The notes under the pieces were generated by a model, which ran no database searches, was not told where the DNA came from, and worked only from the letters and a program-made list of their open reading frames with translations. A program made the position numbers and the translations under genes. From positions 204,057-268,056 of the forward strand of contig VANK01000009.1 in assembly GCA_008682415.1 (NCBI GenBank): a stretch of 64,000 bases of DNA. Direction: 5' to 3'. How positions within the stretch are numbered: the first letter of the stretch is position 1; every line of letters begins with the position of its first letter. Positions 17,394 to 26,431 of the stretch are shown here, piece by piece. This DNA is from Acidobacteria bacterium AB60 (lineage in GTDB: Bacteria; Acidobacteriota; Terriglobia; Terriglobales; Acidobacteriaceae).

Positions 17394-17756
17394 TCAGCCT
17401 GCAGCCCTTTCCGCCGCGGTCTGCGAGAGAATCGTGTAGTCGAGGATCTCCACCACAATCCCGGTTTGGTCGTCCTCCAGGTGATCTACCCTCGTCGTAA
17501 GACCGTGCCCCTTGATGAAACAGGGCTTTGGGAAACTCAGCGACGGAGGCACCTTGATCAAAAAAATCAGGCTGTCGCCGATCGTTGGCGCTTCCTCTTC
17601 CGCCGCCGCACACAGATAGATGGCGCGGGCGCTTATGCTTCGCGTAAAAGCCCAAACCTCCCGGTCGCCGATCGTTGCAATGACAGGTGCCTGGATGCTG
17701 AACCTCATGCGGGTTCGGCGGTCATCAGGAAGTCTCGCTGGCTCTGACCAGTTCAT
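17394..17756 (-). CDS. PilZ domain protein with degenerate motif
   Basis: The 120-residue product carries the PilZ pattern. The N-terminal RxxxR is present (R14 to R18 in RRTRMR), and the following beta strands fit the fold. The second cyclic-di-GMP motif, normally [D/N]xSxxG, reads SISARA here, with the acidic residue and the glycine both replaced, so ligand binding may be lost or altered. The start at 17756 has AAAGGG four bases upstream and is preferred over the longer frame from 17807. It is convergent with the regulator-coupled gene, ending 14 nt from it. Confidence 0.75.
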   Translation of the reverse strand: MNWSEPARLPDDRRTRMRFSIQAPVIATIGDREVWAFTRSISARAIYLCAAAEEEAPTIGDSLIFLIKVPPSLSFPKPCFIKGHGLTTRVDHLEDDQTGIVVEILDYTILSQTAAERAAG

Positions 17757-18115
17757 TTTGCCCTTTCGCGGCGCTGCGGTCGAACACAGGGTGATCGCCA
17801 CATGCACCCTCCAGCCTGTGAAGGCGCAGATGACGGGGTCGAGATCTCAAAGCCCCTGGACGATAAACTGCAATCGCAATTCCAAAATTTGAACGTGTTT
17901 TTCAGGCAAGCGCCTGATACCGGAAGAGATAAATGCAAATCCTTGCGCACCCAAAGACGAATGTCTGCCCGCGCGATGAGTTCCGCGCAACCACACAAAC
18001 CTGAGCTCGCTTCCTGGGGTGCGCAGTCCAGAGCCTTCTCGCCAGGTGCCAGGTTCTGAGTCTTGAGTGACTCGCTGCGGACACACTGGCGGGGAACGGA
18101 AGGAGGATTCGGCTA
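17757..18115. other. intergenic region upstream of the PilZ gene
   Basis: No supported gene was found. Short open frames occur on both strands without ribosome sites. The stretch should contain the PilZ gene promoter at its left end and sequence 3' to the tRNA gene at its right end. Confidence 0.4.
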
Positions 18116-18192
18116 TGGTAGGCGAGGCAGGGCTCGAACCTGCAACCCCCGGCTTAGAAGGCCGGTGCTCTATCCAGTTGAGCTACTCGCCC
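18116..18192 (-). tRNA. tRNA-Arg (anticodon UCU)
   Basis: On the minus strand the sequence folds as a complete 77-nt cloverleaf. The seven-pair acceptor stem is GGGCGAG with CTCGCCT. The D-loop contains AGCTCAACTGGATAGAGC, the anticodon stem is CCGGC with GCCGG, and the loop CTTCTAA gives UCU at positions 34-36. The T-arm carries GGTTCGAGCCC. The CCA end is encoded. It should read AGA codons (and AGG by wobble). The preceding protein frame ends inside its first ten bases. Confidence 0.97.
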
Positions 18193-18770
18193 ACGATATC
18201 TCGATTGTACTTCGAAGCCTGCGGAACAGCGGGGCCAGTGGCCAGGACCGCGTCAGCCAATACGGAGACGGCTGCGGAGAGCACCTTGGAAGCACTCTGC
18301 GCTGAAGGCCCGCAGGCGCTCACGTATGCCGTGACCCCAAGACAACCCGCATCGCTCTCCCCGACCACCGCGCGCCGTATCACGGCATCCACGCGCGACT
18401 GCCGCAACGCGCGGCGGCGGAGTTCGAGGCAGAGACGTCGGCACCATTCAGCCATACCGTCGAGAGAAACGTTCGGATCTGCCGGAATCAGGTCGAGATA
18501 GCAAGCCTGCGCGGCGCGGTCCTCCTCACGACTCGCCTCCATCTCGTCGGGGTCAAACGCCTCCAGCGCCCACACGTCGCACTTTGCGGTCCACACCGGG
18601 GAGCCGCCTGCGTTCAGCCGCAGAAGAGTCGCGCGCAAACCGGGCAGCCGCGCCGGCTCATTCAGTTCGTCGATGCGCCCGGGTATGCCTCGCAGGTCCA
18701 CGTAGCCGTCCCATCCCCCATCAATCACCGGGGCATCCGGCGCGATCTCAATCTCCCAATCAGCTTCCAT
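18183..18770 (-). CDS. hypothetical protein ending within the tRNA-Arg gene
   Basis: The open frame encodes about 195 residues from ATG 18770; a longer frame from 18848 would run deep into the hydrolase gene. No domain was recognised. The N-terminus is acidic (MEADWEIEIAPDAPVID). A conserved-looking middle has VDLRGIPGR and a Cys-containing EWCRRLCLELRRR helix. The start overlaps the end of the YheT-like gene by 11 bases, implying coupling. The stop codon TAG at 18185-18183 is formed by bases of the downstream tRNA gene, so the natural C-terminus may be shorter or altered. Confidence 0.6.
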   Translation of the reverse strand: MEADWEIEIAPDAPVIDGGWDGYVDLRGIPGRIDELNEPARLPGLRATLLRLNAGGSPVWTAKCDVWALEAFDPDEMEASREEDRAAQACYLDLIPADPNVSLDGMAEWCRRLCLELRRRALRQSRVDAVIRRAVVGESDAGCLGVTAYVSACGPSAQSASKVLSAAVSVLADAVLATGPAVPQASKYNRDIVGE

Positions 18771-19842
18771 GACGGGCGCGATGCTGGTGCATAAGGTACC
18801 GAACGATCGTGGACTCAGCCCAGTGAATCTCATCGCCCCCTTCCACACCGAGGTAGGCGCAGTGTCCGCCGTGCTTCGTCTCTAAAAGATGGATGTTGGC
18901 ATTCGCCACGATCTTTGCCCGCGTCTCGGCAGTCAGGCGTATGAACGGATCATCCAGGGCCCGCAAGATCAGCGTTGGCACTGCGATGGAATCGATCACG
19001 CGCGCGCTGGCTGCTCGATAGTAGTAGTCATCGGCATCGCGGAATCCGCAGTAGCGGGCCACAATCTTGTCATCGAACTCGCGGAGAGAGCGAACCGGGC
19101 CGACCCCGTTCTTCGGATATACGTGCGGAAAAAGCGACGCCTTCCGGCGATAGCGGCGCATCAGTCGGCGCAAGAAGTGCCACTCATAGATGCGGTTCGC
19201 CGGCTCATGCAGCGCATCCGATCCGGCCGCCAGGTCGATCGCCGGGCAAACTGCCGCGACGGCGTGCAGCGGAGCGCGCGCTCCCCATTCTCCTGCCAGC
19301 TTCAGCACCAGGTTGCCACCCATCGAATAGCCCACCAGCGCCACGCGTCTCAGGCCAAATCGCTGCGTGTAGTGGTCGACCACCGCGCCCACGTCCCCGG
19401 AGAGCGCCGAGTGATAAAGGGTCGGGGTAAGCTCATCGGAGTCGCCGCAGTTGCGCATGTTCATACGAACCACGTTGCACCCTGCGCTCCAGGCGCGCGC
19501 CGTCAACCCTTGGATATACCGCGATTGCGACGAGCCCTCCAGACCGTGCACCAGCACCAGCGTCAGGCAGCCTTCCGCGGCCGGATCCCGTTGCCAGTGG
19601 GAGTGACACAACACGCGGCTCCCATCAGCCGGATCCACCAGCACTGCCTCCGTTTCGGCCGTCAGCTGAAGGGCAGGACGCGGCAGGAAATTCCCCACAA
19701 TCGTCTGCATGTGCCCATTGAAGAGTCCTCGACGCGGCGCAAATGCCGTCAACCATTCGGGATCGATGCACAGTGCATCGGTGCCCGACGTCTCAACTTC
19801 CTGGAGTTGCCGGGCCGGGTTTGCGCTGGGCTCTTGGATCAC
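18760..19842 (-). CDS. YheT family alpha/beta hydrolase
   Basis: The 360-residue enzyme begins its catalytic domain with the YheT-type GLFNGHMQTI element. The nucleophile Ser173 lies in GYSMGG. An Asp in ALDDPF and a His in KHGGHCAYLG complete the triad. The oxyanion region LVHGLEGSSQS is at about 97-107. No signal peptide is present, so it is cytosolic. Family members act as esterases on short acyl esters, but the natural substrate is unknown. It is followed by the overlapping hypothetical gene. Confidence 0.9.
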   Translation of the reverse strand: MIQEPSANPARQLQEVETSGTDALCIDPEWLTAFAPRRGLFNGHMQTIVGNFLPRPALQLTAETEAVLVDPADGSRVLCHSHWQRDPAAEGCLTLVLVHGLEGSSQSRYIQGLTARAWSAGCNVVRMNMRNCGDSDELTPTLYHSALSGDVGAVVDHYTQRFGLRRVALVGYSMGGNLVLKLAGEWGARAPLHAVAAVCPAIDLAAGSDALHEPANRIYEWHFLRRLMRRYRRKASLFPHVYPKNGVGPVRSLREFDDKIVARYCGFRDADDYYYRAASARVIDSIAVPTLILRALDDPFIRLTAETRAKIVANANIHLLETKHGGHCAYLGVEGGDEIHWAESTIVRYLMHQHRARHGS

Positions 19843-19947
19843 GAAGGCGCGCGGTGCAGGGAAGGGTTCGGAACGGTCGCGCGGTACGGGTCCGGAGACC
19901 CTCTTGACTCATTCCTTTAGAAAAGGTTACCACACCCTCGGTTCCGC

Positions 19948-20751
19948 TCAACGAGCCCGCAACGCTCGCGTCGTGGCCACCGCGCACAGAGCTCCCGTCG
20001 GCTCGTCCTCATGCTTGAAGTAGGCGAACACTTCCTTCTCCACCGAACGTTGCCGGAGCTTTCGTGCAATCTCTTCAAGTTGCTCTTCCGAGTACCCGCC
20101 GCTCATCCGCAGGCGATAGCACGCGAACGAAGCCGTCTCAACATCGGGCGTCTCCAGGTCCTCACTCTCAGCGACGCAGAGCGCGGCTCCATGTTTGTTC
20201 AGAACGGCGTAAGTCTCTTCGGAGAACCATGACTCGTGGCGGAATTCGAACGCCACTCTCAACCCAGCGGGCCCCGCCTCCTCCAGGAACGTCCCCAGCC
20301 GGCCTGCATCCGCTTTGAAATTCGGCGGAAGTTGAAATAGCACGATGCCCATCTTTCCCGCTGCGGCCACAGGCTCCAGGGCTCGCGCCAAAAACGCGAC
20401 ATCCTCACCGCACTCCTTCAACCGGCGAATGTGCGTAATCCGTTGTGGCGCCTTGAACGAGAACCGGAACCCCGCGCCCGTCGCCGCCATCCACCCGGCC
20501 AGCATACTCGGCGTCGGCAGTTGCCGGAACGTGTAGTTCACCTCAACGGAGTTCAATTGAGTGGCATAGTACTCCAGGAACTTCTTCTGCGGAGTCGCTT
20601 GCGGATAAAACTCCGGCTTCCAGGTCGGGTAAGCCCATCCCGAGGTGCCGACAAACACATTGCCCGGCGAGCCGCCCCCAGCCGAAGATTGCACCGTGCT
20701 TTGTGGATTGGTCTCTTGGCCCATGCCCTCTGCTCCAGCAAGAAACTTCAT
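19948..20751 (-). CDS. DUF72 family protein
   Basis: The product has 267 residues in a TIM-barrel-like family defined by FVGTSGWAYPTWKPEFYP near the N-terminus, followed by YYATQLNSVEVNYTFRQLP and the later AFEFRHESWF. The biochemical role of DUF72 proteins is not established. ATG 20751 is used here; ATG 20724 has a better ribosome site (GGAGCAGAGGGC) and would remove nine residues. The upstream frame to 20823 overlaps the multicopper oxidase gene and is less likely. It follows the oxidase gene by 14 nt and may share its transcript. Confidence 0.85.
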   Translation of the reverse strand: MKFLAGAEGMGQETNPQSTVQSSAGGGSPGNVFVGTSGWAYPTWKPEFYPQATPQKKFLEYYATQLNSVEVNYTFRQLPTPSMLAGWMAATGAGFRFSFKAPQRITHIRRLKECGEDVAFLARALEPVAAAGKMGIVLFQLPPNFKADAGRLGTFLEEAGPAGLRVAFEFRHESWFSEETYAVLNKHGAALCVAESEDLETPDVETASFACYRLRMSGGYSEEQLEEIARKLRQRSVEKEVFAYFKHEDEPTGALCAVATTRALRAR

Positions 20752-20765
20752 CCTACAAGAACCGG

Positions 20766-22220
20766 TCAGCTGTATCGAAACAATGCCTTGAAGCCGTAGT
20801 CCATGTGCTGTTGAATATGGCAATGAAACAGGGCAAGGCCAGGTTGATCGGCAGTGAAGTCAACAGCTGCGCGGCCAAAGTAGGGAACCACAACCGTGTC
20901 CTTCAGCACGCCCGCCGTCTTCTTTCCGTTGATTTCAGAGAGTTCCCACAAATGCCGGTGCAGGTGCATGGGGTGGGCGTCATCCGTGCGATTGTGCATT
21001 ACCAGGCGATACCGGACCCCGCGCTCCAGCACAAACTCGTTCTGGTGGGGATAGGGTTTGCCATTTACCAGCCACAGGTTGAACTTGCCGGCGCCGCCCG
21101 GAATCTTCTCAAACACCATGTCTAGCGTCTGCTGCGGAACCTGGGCATTGGAAGAGCCGCTGCCGAAGACGGTGTAGTCCCAACGTACCTTGGGCGGATC
21201 AATCCAGCGCGGCGACTGGTGTTGGCCGGCGTACTCTACCACCACCCCCAGCCCCGACTCGCGCGTCGCCTTTTCCGTTCCTCCCAGAATCCACACTCCG
21301 GGATTGTTCATCTCCACAAGAACATCCACGCGCTCACCCGCCCCCAGAAACACTGAATCGAGCTCCTGCGGCGTGGGCACCGGGTTGCCGTCCAGCGCCA
21401 TCACCTTCAACTTATGCCCCGCCAGTGCGACGCGGCGGTTCTCGATCGCGCTGGCGTTCAGAAGATGGATCAGCACCCGCTCCCCCTCGCGAACCCGGAT
21501 CGGATCCCCCGAGCCGAGCGCCCGATCGTTGATCGAGTACGTCATCGAGCCCACCTCAAGCCCGTCGGGATCGGTATTCAGCGTGGGTGGCTTTTCCAGC
21601 AGGGGACCGTCGTGCGTGTCATCGTCCTCGTCGTCCATGGTGCCAGTAAAGAACGGCTCCCAATCGCGAATAGCCAGGAACAGCTCCTGGTCATAGTGCC
21701 CGGGATCTCCCCCGCCGTCCACATACACAAATCCGAACTGCCCCGTGTACGCGCCGCGGTGCAGATCATCCATCGCCATCGCATGCGTGTGATACCAGCG
21801 GCTTCCCGCCGGTCCCGGAGTCAACTCGAACCTCCGCCGCCCGTGCGGCGCAATCAGTGGCGCCCCCTCCTCCTCGGTGCCGTCCACCTCCGGCGGAAGC
21901 AGCATTCCGTGCCAGTGCACCAGCTCTGGAGTGTCCGTGTCATTGATGACATCCACCGTGACGCGCCTGCCTTCGCGCATCCGCAGCACCGGGCCCGGAG
22001 CCGTGCCGTTGTACCCCACCGTGGAAAGAATGTGCGAGCGGTCAAGCTCCACCGTCACGGGAGCAATCCGCAAGGTGAAGTCCGCCTTGCCCTCCGGCGG
22101 CCCTCCGCCGCCCGGGTTCGACTGCATCCCGGGGCCCAGGCGCGCCGCACCCGCCTGCGCCAGCGCCAAACCACCGAGTCTGAGAAAACTGCGCCTGTTC
22201 ACGGCAGACAATGCCTGCAT
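20766..22220 (-). CDS. multicopper oxidase, Tat-exported
   Basis: The 484-residue protein starts with a twin-arginine signal (NRRSFLRLGGLALAQAGAA). All four copper-binding clusters are present: HWH at 102-104, HTH at 144-146, HPMHLH from 416 and HCHIQQH at 466-472, where Cys467 ligates the type 1 copper. The axial position after the last cluster is Phe (HMDYGF) instead of Met, which in laccases goes with a high redox potential. It should oxidise phenols or metal ions in the periplasm with reduction of oxygen to water. It is divergent from the DUF4159 gene and upstream of the DUF72 gene. Confidence 0.93.
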   Translation of the reverse strand: MQALSAVNRRSFLRLGGLALAQAGAARLGPGMQSNPGGGGPPEGKADFTLRIAPVTVELDRSHILSTVGYNGTAPGPVLRMREGRRVTVDVINDTDTPELVHWHGMLLPPEVDGTEEEGAPLIAPHGRRRFELTPGPAGSRWYHTHAMAMDDLHRGAYTGQFGFVYVDGGGDPGHYDQELFLAIRDWEPFFTGTMDDEDDDTHDGPLLEKPPTLNTDPDGLEVGSMTYSINDRALGSGDPIRVREGERVLIHLLNASAIENRRVALAGHKLKVMALDGNPVPTPQELDSVFLGAGERVDVLVEMNNPGVWILGGTEKATRESGLGVVVEYAGQHQSPRWIDPPKVRWDYTVFGSGSSNAQVPQQTLDMVFEKIPGGAGKFNLWLVNGKPYPHQNEFVLERGVRYRLVMHNRTDDAHPMHLHRHLWELSEINGKKTAGVLKDTVVVPYFGRAAVDFTADQPGLALFHCHIQQHMDYGFKALFRYS

Positions 22221-22347
22221 CCTCTCACGGCCCGAGTCGCCCTAACAACCCGCCCTCCGCATCCGGCGGTCCGTCCCAATCACTGCAACCAACCCGTAGA
22301 CTCGTCCGTCTAAGCACCAAGCGTACTCCCCACGCGGAGGTCCCCGC

Positions 22348-23151
22348 ATGAGGCCCCGGCATCTGGCACTGGCGATTGCAGCCGCAGCCTGCTCTGCCGG
22401 CGTGTGCGCCTTGCAACGTACTGCCGATTTTGGCTTCGGCAACGACGACTCACCCGCCAATGCCAAGGCCGAGTTCTACTGGTCCCGGCTCGCCTACTCG
22501 TCCCGGATGTCGGCCATGCAGGGCTTTGGCAGCTATAGCCATCGCGGTTGGTATAACTCCTGGTCGCGCGACTACCCCAAGGCCGATCGCCAATTTCTGA
22601 TCGCTATGCACCGCCTCACCCGTATCGAAGGACGGCCCACCGAGCAGGTCGTCACCCTCGACTCCGACGAGATCTTCAACTATCCCTGGATCTATGCCGT
22701 CCAGGTGCAGAACTGGAGCTTCACCGACGCCGAGGCCAAACGCCTGCGGGACTACCTCCTCAAGGGCGGCTTCCTCATGGTCGACGACTTTCATGGCACG
22801 GAAGACTGGGAAAACTTCATGAATGGCATGCGCCAGGTTCTTCCCCAGTCGCCCGTTGAAGATCTGCACAGCGGCGACGAGATCTTTCACACCCTCTACG
22901 ACATCGATGACAAAATGCAGATACCCGGCGAACAGTATGTCTGGACCGGGCGCACCTACGAAAAGGATGGATATCAGCCCAAGTGGCGCGCCATCCGCGA
23001 CGACAAGGGCCGGATCGTCGTGGCAATCTGTCACAACATGCATCTGGGCGACGCCTGGGAGTGGGCCGACGACCCCAACTATCCCGAGACCTTTGCCTCG
23101 ATGGCTTTTCGTGTAGGCCTGGACTACATCATCTACGGCATGACCCATTGA
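22348..23151 (+). CDS. DUF4159 domain protein, exported
   Basis: The 267-residue protein has a signal peptide ending near CALQ at residue 23. The rest is a DUF4159 domain with the pattern DEIFNYPWIYAVQ and LLKGGFLMVDDFHG, which resembles a class I glutamine-amidotransferase fold without an obvious catalytic centre. Proteins of this family accompany MoxR ATPases and VWA proteins in bacteria with complex envelopes. GGAGG stands seven bases before the ATG. It opens the eight-gene operon running to 36330, and the gap to the next gene is 71 nt. Confidence 0.88.
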   Translation: MRPRHLALAIAAAACSAGVCALQRTADFGFGNDDSPANAKAEFYWSRLAYSSRMSAMQGFGSYSHRGWYNSWSRDYPKADRQFLIAMHRLTRIEGRPTEQVVTLDSDEIFNYPWIYAVQVQNWSFTDAEAKRLRDYLLKGGFLMVDDFHGTEDWENFMNGMRQVLPQSPVEDLHSGDEIFHTLYDIDDKMQIPGEQYVWTGRTYEKDGYQPKWRAIRDDKGRIVVAICHNMHLGDAWEWADDPNYPETFASMAFRVGLDYIIYGMTH

Positions 23152-23222
23152 TCAAGCCCCAACTTCACAAGAGAGGGCGATGAACCAGACGGCAATAATC
23201 CGACGCGGAGCCGGAAACGCGC

Positions 23223-25508
23223 ATGTTTCAGTTCTTCTTCAAGTATCCGGGTCCGGTCTTCTCCAGGGGGCGACTCGTGCTGCTCAGCGCGTGGCCCGCA
23301 TGGTTGTTGCCCGTCCTCATCCTCGCGGCAGCGGCTTTCATCGCCTGGCTCCTCCGCCGGCCTCGGGGTGAAGCGGCTCCAGCACTCGGAAATTGGCGAA
23401 CCCTGGTCGTCTGGGCCATGCAATCGGCTCTCGTGGGCATCATCCTCGTCCTCCTTTGGCAACCCGCAATGACGGTCGGCGAACTCAACTCGCAGCAAAA
23501 TATCATCGCGGTGGTCCTCGATGATTCGCGCAGCATGAGTCTGCCCGACCGCGGTGCCGCCAGCCGTGAGTCCTCCGCCATCGCCGCGCTCGAAAAGAAC
23601 ATCCTTCCCGGGTTGCAGCAGCGCTTCCAGACCCGCATGTACACACTCGGAGAAGCGCTCACGCAAGTCCCATCCCCCCATGGCATCGCCCCGCTGGAGC
23701 CCGCAACCCACCTGGATTCCGGCCTCAAACAGCTGGCGGATGAAACCTCGGAATTGCCCGTCGGCGCCGTGTTGCTGCTGACCGACGGCGGCCAGAACGG
23801 TGCGGAACTCGGCCGCTCCGAGATCAGCCCGGAGGTGATTCAGGAACTGCGCAACCGGCGCCTTCCCGTGCACACCGTGGGCTTCGGCAATCCTGAAGCC
23901 GGCCACGATCTCGAAATCGAAGACGTCAGCCTTGCCTCGGGAGCCGTCGCCAACGCCCGTGTGACCGCCACCATCACCCTGAAACAGTACGGCTACTTGG
24001 GACAGAAGGCGACACTCTCGGTGCGCGATGGAGAAAAGACGCTCGCACAGCGCGAGGTCGATCTACAGCCGGACGGACGTTTGCAAACCGAGCCCCTCTC
24101 CTTCTCTGCCGGCGCGGCGGGCGCCAAACGCCTCACCTTCGGCATCGCTCCACTCGCAGGCGAGGAGAACCAGGCCAACAACGCCATGACCCGCCCCTTC
24201 CTGGTGAGCGATGCCAGGCGCCGCATTCTGTACATCGAAGGAGAACCCCGCTGGGAATACAAGTTCATTCGCCGCGCGGAAGACGGCGACCCTACCGTGC
24301 AGATCGTCTCCATGCTGCGCACCAGCGAAAACAAAATCTATCGGCAGGGAATCAGCAGCCCCGACGAGCTGAGCCAGGGCTTTCCCTCGCGCGCGGAAGA
24401 TCTCTTCGCCTACACGGGCATCATCGTCGGGTCGGTCGCGGCCGACTACTTCACGCCCGTGCAGCAGGAACTCCTCCGCGAGTTTGTCGATCGGCGCGGC
24501 GGCGGCATCCTCTTCCTCGGCGGCAGCTCCGCCCTCAGCGACGGCGGGTGGGCAGCTTCGAGCTTGGGTGATCTGCTCCCCACCTTCCTACCTCAGGGCA
24601 ATCACAACTTCCATCGCAACGCGGCGACCGTAGAGCTCACCCCCGCGGGCCTCGACTCCCCCATCACCCGCCTGCTCGACGATCCGGAAAAGAACGGCGA
24701 ACGCTGGAAGAAGCTCGCCTATCTGGCCGATTTCGAAGATCCCGGTACGCCCAAGCCCGGCGCAACCGAGCTCGTCGATATGCACGCCGGCCGTCGCAAG
24801 CTCCCCCTGCTCGTCACCCAAAACTACGGCCACGGGCGCACCGCGATCCTGGCCACCGGCGGCACCTGGCGCTGGCAAATGAGCGAGGCGCTCGGCGATC
24901 CCTCCCACGATCTCTTCTGGCAGCAGCTCCTGCGATGGCTCGTCGGCGAGACCCCTGGGCCGGTGACCGCTTCCATGCCGGCGCGCCTGCTGCAGGACGA
25001 GGGACGAGTGCGCCTCATCGCGCAGGTGCGGAATCGTGACTTCCAACCCGCCGCCGATGCCCGCGTCACCGCGCATATCGTAGGCCCGGCCAATAGCGAT
25101 TCCGTCATCGATCTCACCCCTTCGCCGGACACGCAGGGCCAGTATCAGGCGGATTGGACCGCGGAAAAGCCGGGCGCCTATCTCGCCGAAGTGGTTGCGC
25201 AATCCTCCGGCACGCCTCCACAGGAGCTGGGTCGCGACGTCGTGACCTTCCAGCGAGAGGATGGCATCGCCGAAAACTTCCACACGGCGCAGAACCGGCA
25301 ATTGCTTCAGCATCTATCCGCCGCGACGGGCGGCCGCTACTGGAACCCGTCCGACCTGAAAAATCTGCCGCGCGAAATCTCCTACTCCGATGCGGGAATC
25401 TCGGCGCGCACCACAAAAGAGCTCTGGGACATGCCGATCGTCTTCATGCTTCTGCTCGGTCTGCCCCTCGGAGAGTGGCTCCTGCGCCGCAAGTGGGGTG
25501 TGCTGTGA
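23223..25508 (+). CDS. membrane-anchored VWA domain protein with glutamine-amidotransferase-like domain
   Basis: The 761-residue protein has two N-terminal membrane segments (about 24-44 and 62-80). A von Willebrand A domain follows with metal-site motif DDSRS at 100-104 and TDGGQNG downstream. Further on, EGEPRWEYKFIRRA and GGGILFLGGSSALSDGG resemble the large VWA proteins of MoxR operons. It likely binds divalent metal and protein partners on the periplasmic side. The stop overlaps the next start (GTGA). Confidence 0.85.
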   Translation: MFQFFFKYPGPVFSRGRLVLLSAWPAWLLPVLILAAAAFIAWLLRRPRGEAAPALGNWRTLVVWAMQSALVGIILVLLWQPAMTVGELNSQQNIIAVVLDDSRSMSLPDRGAASRESSAIAALEKNILPGLQQRFQTRMYTLGEALTQVPSPHGIAPLEPATHLDSGLKQLADETSELPVGAVLLLTDGGQNGAELGRSEISPEVIQELRNRRLPVHTVGFGNPEAGHDLEIEDVSLASGAVANARVTATITLKQYGYLGQKATLSVRDGEKTLAQREVDLQPDGRLQTEPLSFSAGAAGAKRLTFGIAPLAGEENQANNAMTRPFLVSDARRRILYIEGEPRWEYKFIRRAEDGDPTVQIVSMLRTSENKIYRQGISSPDELSQGFPSRAEDLFAYTGIIVGSVAADYFTPVQQELLREFVDRRGGGILFLGGSSALSDGGWAASSLGDLLPTFLPQGNHNFHRNAATVELTPAGLDSPITRLLDDPEKNGERWKKLAYLADFEDPGTPKPGATELVDMHAGRRKLPLLVTQNYGHGRTAILATGGTWRWQMSEALGDPSHDLFWQQLLRWLVGETPGPVTASMPARLLQDEGRVRLIAQVRNRDFQPAADARVTAHIVGPANSDSVIDLTPSPDTQGQYQADWTAEKPGAYLAEVVAQSSGTPPQELGRDVVTFQREDGIAENFHTAQNRQLLQHLSAATGGRYWNPSDLKNLPREISYSDAGISARTTKELWDMPIVFMLLLGLPLGEWLLRRKWGVL

Positions 25509-26431
25509 GGCGCGCCGGACTGGCTTTGATGCTCCTCGTGCTCGCCGTGCCCGCGCGCGCCGCAACCTTCTTCGTCATCGTCGCCGGGCTCGGCGGCGAG
25601 CCGGACTACGAGCAGAGATTCACCGCCGCTGCCAACGATCTCGATCGCATCTTCAAGTCCGCCAATCCTTCGGCGCAGGTTGCCACTCTCACCGGCGCGC
25701 AGGCCACCGCTGCGCAGCTCAAGGCAAGACTGGCGGCGATTGGCGGTAATGCCCGACCGGACGATGACTTCGTCCTGATCCTGATCGGCCACGGCTCCTA
25801 CGACGGCCAGGATTACAAGTTCAACCTCGTCGGTCCCGATATGACTGCCGCCGAGATCGGTTCTCTCTGCGATCACATCCCCACGCGGCGTCAGCTCATC
25901 GTCGATACCACCAGCGCCAGCGGCGGCGCCGTCTCCGCGCTGCAGCGCCCCGGTCGCGCGGTCATCGCCGCCACCAAATCCGGAACCGAAAAGAACGCCA
26001 CCGTCTTCGCCCGCTTCTGGGTCGAGGCCTTCCAGGACCCCGATGCGGACACCGACAAGAGCGGCTCGGTCAGCGCCATGGAAGCCTTCACCTACGCCGC
26101 GCGCAAGGCTGCCGCCTTCTACGAGTCGCAGAAACGCCTGGCCACCGAACACGCCGTCTTCAATGACAGCGGCCGCGGCGAGCCGGTGCGCGACCCCGGC
26201 GCTGGCCAGGGCATGCTCCTGTCCAGCTTCACGCTTCTCCGCCTCGACGCGTCGCAGCAGACCATGAACGACCCGGCCAAGCGCGCGCTCCTCGAGAAAA
26301 AGGAGAGCCTCGAGCAGAAGATCGACACGCTCAAATACCAGAAAGCCGCAATGGATCCGGCTGACTACAAAAAGCAACTCACCGAAGCCCTCGTCGAACT
26401 CGCCAGGGTGCAGGGGGAGCTGGAGAAATGA
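25505..26431 (+). CDS. caspase/legumain-like domain protein, probably inactive as a cysteine protease
   Basis: From the GTG at 25505, which overlaps the previous stop, the protein has 308 residues with a signal peptide ending near ARAA at 20. The fold pattern fits clan CD peptidases: FFVIVAG start, His96 in LILIGHGSYDG, then VDTTSASGG at 133-141. The site where peptidase C13 or caspases carry the nucleophilic Cys (xxCxSG) has Ser137. A perfect EF-hand loop (DTDKSGSVSAME) lies at 182-193. The C-terminus is a charged coiled coil. It may be a calcium-binding scaffold or a serine-dependent variant. The clan assignment is by motif and moderately sure. Confidence 0.7.
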   Translation: MRRAGLALMLLVLAVPARAATFFVIVAGLGGEPDYEQRFTAAANDLDRIFKSANPSAQVATLTGAQATAAQLKARLAAIGGNARPDDDFVLILIGHGSYDGQDYKFNLVGPDMTAAEIGSLCDHIPTRRQLIVDTTSASGGAVSALQRPGRAVIAATKSGTEKNATVFARFWVEAFQDPDADTDKSGSVSAMEAFTYAARKAAAFYESQKRLATEHAVFNDSGRGEPVRDPGAGQGMLLSSFTLLRLDASQQTMNDPAKRALLEKKESLEQKIDTLKYQKAAMDPADYKKQLTEALVELARVQGELEK

